A stretch of 64,000 nt of DNA from an uncultured Rhodospirillaceae bacterium (GTDB taxonomy: Bacteria > Pseudomonadota > Alphaproteobacteria > Rhodospirillales > Casp-alpha2): NCBI GenBank assembly GCA_913030825.1, contig CAJWCU010000005.1:145997-209996 (forward strand). Reading direction: 5' to 3'. Positions 61,873 to 64,000 of the stretch are shown in pieces. The translations under genes were made by a program, and so were the position numbers. How positions within the stretch are numbered: position 1 is the first letter of the stretch; each line of letters begins with the position of its first letter. A model generated the notes under the pieces. The model saw only the letters and a list, made by a program, of their open reading frames with translations, made no database searches and was not told the origin of the DNA.

Positions 61873-62955
61873 ATGACCACGTTCGATGAGATATTCAAGC
61901 AGGCAATCGCAGCGCTTCCAGAAGCGCAAGGAACCTCTGCGAATGATCTCAACAAAGCCATCCAGGAAGCCACCCCGGAGCTTGTGAACGACCTTGCAGA
62001 CTGGCTTTTGGACACTTTAAAGAAGCGCGCCCCGAAGATGCTCCGAGAACGGCGCGGAATGCACAACACGTTCAACAAGAACAATCTCAAACGCTGGAAG
62101 AAGCCATTTGATCTCCTGGAAATGCACTATGTGATCTGTGAGGAACTCGGCTCAGAGTTCACTTGCAAGAATCAACCTACTGCGGCTGAACAGCAGAACT
62201 ATCGATTTGAGGCCCTTGTATCGCTTCACGCGAGGGCCATGCTCATCGCAAATGAAATCATCTGCCTGCTGAAGAACGGATTTGCTGACGGTGCTATGGG
62301 AAGGTGGCGAACGCTACACGAAGCCGCCGTGGTGGCACAGTTTCTTGCCCAGGCAGAACCGGTCATATCAGAGCGGTATCTGGCAAGCTTCCATGTCCAG
62401 GCGTACAAAGCGATGCGTCAGTACCAGGAACATCATGAGCGCGCCAATTTAGAGCCCTTCTCTGAGGATGACATTCGAGGCATTGAGCACAATCGAGACA
62501 CTGTGATCACCCGGTATGGAAAAAACCTAGCAAATGACTACGGCTGGGCATCTCCTGAATTGCAAAAGGAAAAGCCAACACTTTTTGATCTAGAAGTGGC
62601 GGTCAGACTTGATCACTGGCGCCCCCGCTATCGATGGGCATCTCAATATAATCACGTCGCATACAAACCGCCGGGGACATTTCTAGGCTTGGCAGAGTCT
62701 GAGGAAGAGGTACTCCTTATCGGCCCGAGCAACTCAGGCCTCATCGACCCCGCGCAAATGACGGCAATTTCCATGATTCACGTAACCGAGGCCCTGTTGC
62801 GTTCTGACCATTCTCTCGACAAGTTGGTCCTTGCTCGAACCCTTCTTAACTTGTCGGATGAGATTGGGCACGTGTTCCTCGAAACCGAGAGACAAACGTT
62901 CGACGAACACAAATCAAAAACAGCCGCCAGTGCAGGTGCCAAGGATGAAGCCTAG
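61873..62955 (+). CDS. DUF5677-like helical protein of a tRNA-bounded cassette
   Basis: A 360-residue, mainly helical cytoplasmic protein. The core RFEALVSLHARAMLIANEII, then FADGAMGRWRTLHEAAVVAQ (about residues 115-160) matches the DUF5677 family as I recall it. RWRTLH has the form R-x4-H, which is the catalytic pattern of HEPN ribonucleases; whether it is catalytic here is unknown. The N-terminal 90 residues (LADWLLDTLKKRAPK) form another helical region. Base composition is visibly lower in GC than the flanking fds genes. It overlaps the next gene by 11 bp. The ribosome site is weak. Confidence 0.7.
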   Translation: MTTFDEIFKQAIAALPEAQGTSANDLNKAIQEATPELVNDLADWLLDTLKKRAPKMLRERRGMHNTFNKNNLKRWKKPFDLLEMHYVICEELGSEFTCKNQPTAAEQQNYRFEALVSLHARAMLIANEIICLLKNGFADGAMGRWRTLHEAAVVAQFLAQAEPVISERYLASFHVQAYKAMRQYQEHHERANLEPFSEDDIRGIEHNRDTVITRYGKNLANDYGWASPELQKEKPTLFDLEVAVRLDHWRPRYRWASQYNHVAYKPPGTFLGLAESEEEVLLIGPSNSGLIDPAQMTAISMIHVTEALLRSDHSLDKLVLARTLLNLSDEIGHVFLETERQTFDEHKSKTAASAGAKDEA

Positions 62956-63847
62956 GCAAAAAAGGAAACGCAATCACTGGGTGCCTAAGGCGTATTTAAA
63001 AGCTTTTGCAAGCAACCACCCCGCGAAGACCAAGATTTGGCGTTTCGGCAAAGACAGTGGCGACCCGGAACTGAAGCCTATTAGCAAGGTTGCGGTTAGC
63101 TTCTATCTTTACGCCAAGCATAACGATGCTGGCGAAAAGGACTATGAGCTCGAACACCGCTTTGCATCTTTGGAGCAATTGTTCGGAAACCCATTCTGGC
63201 GAGAACTTACAAATGGGTTTGCCGACCTTACAGACGAAGCGACCCGGAAGGGTATCGCGCTCCTCGCAGCAAACCTCTATTTGCGAAACCCGCTCCGCTT
63301 GACCGACACGGCCAATCTGCATGCTGACTTAGTCAGCCAGTTTGAAGGTTGGGACTTTGAGCCGGGCGAAACGCTCAATGTCGAAATCAATGAAAAGGCT
63401 ATTGAACTAGATACCAGTGATTGGGAGCGGTACCGAAACGCCGGTCCCGATCTGATCAAAGCCATGTGGATCGACTCGATCTACGAATACACAGCCTGGC
63501 TTGCTGAATTACTTATGGGCTTGCGCTGGGCGGTCGTCTTTTCCGAAACGCCTGTATTCGTCACCAGTGACAATCCGGTGGTCCTACTAAACCCGAATGA
63601 TGATCAGCCTTTCGGTTTCAAAACGCCCGGTTCCGTCACCATATTCCCTTTGAGCCCGACCAGGGTTTTGCAGTTCGACAATTCAAAGGAACCCGATGGC
63701 CACTACTATCCGGTCAATGACCCGGCGGATTCAAACTACCTGATTTGGTCTAATTCGATCTCCCATATGTTTTGTCACCGGCATCCTGATCAAGTGCTTT
63801 GGGAGATCATGCAGAGCGCAGAAAAATTTGAGGCTGCCGGTAAATGA
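62945..63847 (+). CDS. DUF4238-like protein of a tRNA-bounded cassette
   Basis: A 300-residue protein. The N-terminal RNHWVPKAYLKAF is the DUF4238 signature (HxVPxxYLxxF). FVTSDNPVVLLNP near residue 210 is the second conserved block, and IFPLSPTRVLQF follows. It has no signal peptide or membrane segment. DUF4238 genes are scattered among accessory regions and have no established function. The ATG at 62945 lies inside the end of the DUF5677-like gene with AAGG directly upstream, so the two are translated together. Confidence 0.75.
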   Translation: MKPRQKRKRNHWVPKAYLKAFASNHPAKTKIWRFGKDSGDPELKPISKVAVSFYLYAKHNDAGEKDYELEHRFASLEQLFGNPFWRELTNGFADLTDEATRKGIALLAANLYLRNPLRLTDTANLHADLVSQFEGWDFEPGETLNVEINEKAIELDTSDWERYRNAGPDLIKAMWIDSIYEYTAWLAELLMGLRWAVVFSETPVFVTSDNPVVLLNPNDDQPFGFKTPGSVTIFPLSPTRVLQFDNSKEPDGHYYPVNDPADSNYLIWSNSISHMFCHRHPDQVLWEIMQSAEKFEAAGK

Positions 63848-63910
63848 CTTTTACCGAAGACGATTGAAGCTTGTTGCCCCTACTGTTCCAAAAATGTCCC
63901 TGAAACAAAA

Positions 63911-63940
63911 AATGACTTAGCGAAAAATCGCTAAGTCATT
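63911..63940. terminator. Bidirectional terminator between the DUF4238-like gene and tRNA-Lys
   Basis: AATGACTTAGCGA (63911-63923) and TCGCTAAGTCATT (63928-63940) form a perfect 13-bp stem with an AAAA loop. A-tracts flank both sides, so on the minus strand a U-tract follows the hairpin and ends the tRNA-Lys transcript. It can also end the cassette transcript from the left. Confidence 0.85.
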
Positions 63941-63947
63941 GAAAAAA

Positions 63948-64000
63948 TGGTGGGCGCACAAGGACTCGAACCTTGGACCCGCTGATTAAGAGTCAGCTGC
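63948..64000 (-). tRNA. tRNA-Lys(CTT), 3' part; 5' end beyond the window
   Basis: On the minus strand the sequence reads anticodon arm GCTGA-CTCTTAA-TCAGC (anticodon CTT), variable region, perfect T-arm CAAGG-TTCGAGT-CCTTG, acceptor 3' strand and encoded CCA. The D-arm side begins (GCAGCTGA) and runs off the window. Unlike the copies at 38728 and 61690 it continues properly past the anticodon, so it is the intact gene that served as the integration target. Confidence 0.9.

Noticed and set aside
1..64000. CRISPR arrays, rRNA genes or insertion sequences
   Set aside because: No regularly spaced direct repeats, rRNA-like sequence or terminal inverted repeats with transposase genes were noticed.

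Overview
The window comes from a GC-rich alphaproteobacterium, most likely in the Rhodospirillales or a close relative. The clues are an FNR/FixK-type regulator with a full cysteine set, tripartite tricarboxylate transporter (TctCBA) genes, a GntR/PhnF-controlled carbon-phosphorus (C-P) lyase operon, an FdsGBAD-type NAD-linked formate dehydrogenase and tightly packed genes with many ATGA stop/start overlaps. Every assignment was made by reading the sequence; no database search was run.

Layout. 1-1.3 kb: the end of a TolC-like outer membrane protein and a PLP-dependent threonine dehydratase-like enzyme. 1.3-2.5 kb: a small secreted protein and an FNR-type regulator. 2.6-15.8 kb, all on the minus strand: an oxalate region with oxalyl-CoA decarboxylase, formyl-CoA transferase, a 10-formyl-THF hydrolase/formyltransferase-like enzyme, formate-THF ligase, a tandem Usp protein, an FAH-family enzyme and a PanE-like reductase (possibly oxalyl-CoA reductase), then an FCD-GntR regulator and a TctCBA transporter. 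16.1-16.7 kb: a small secreted protein beside a very AT-rich stretch. 16.8-28.1 kb: the phosphonate C-P lyase system (phnGHIJKL-DUF1045, phnF, phnM, phnCDE) with three Pho-box-like arrays, a PhnF operator candidate and a miniature chemoreceptor tip protein. 28.4-34.1 kb: a large hybrid histidine kinase and a single-domain response regulator. 34.2-38.6 kb: two oligopeptide-type ABC ATPases without permeases, an unknown gene behind a strong Fur box, and an amidoligase/glutamine amidotransferase pair. 38.7-61.6 kb: molybdate uptake and storage genes, a periplasmic Tat-exported formate dehydrogenase with its maturation factors, and a cytoplasmic NAD-linked formate dehydrogenase. 61.7-64.0 kb: a small lower-GC two-gene cassette (DUF5677-like and DUF4238-like) next to a tRNA-Lys gene.

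How it fits together. Formate links much of the window. Oxalate breakdown releases formate, formate-THF ligase can assimilate it, and two molybdenum-dependent formate dehydrogenases can oxidise it to quinone or NAD+. The molybdenum transport genes supply their cofactor. Phosphonate use forms a separate module under phosphate and PhnF control.

The most unusual structure is at the right. Three same-orientation copies of a tRNA-Lys 3' half lie at 38728, 61690 and 63948. The first and last are identical over 45 bp. The middle one is joined head-to-head to a tRNA-Thr 3' half. This suggests stacked integration at a tRNA-Lys gene, with a roughly 23-kb formate/molybdenum segment and a 2.2-kb two-gene cassette each bounded by tRNA fragments. 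No integrase gene is visible.
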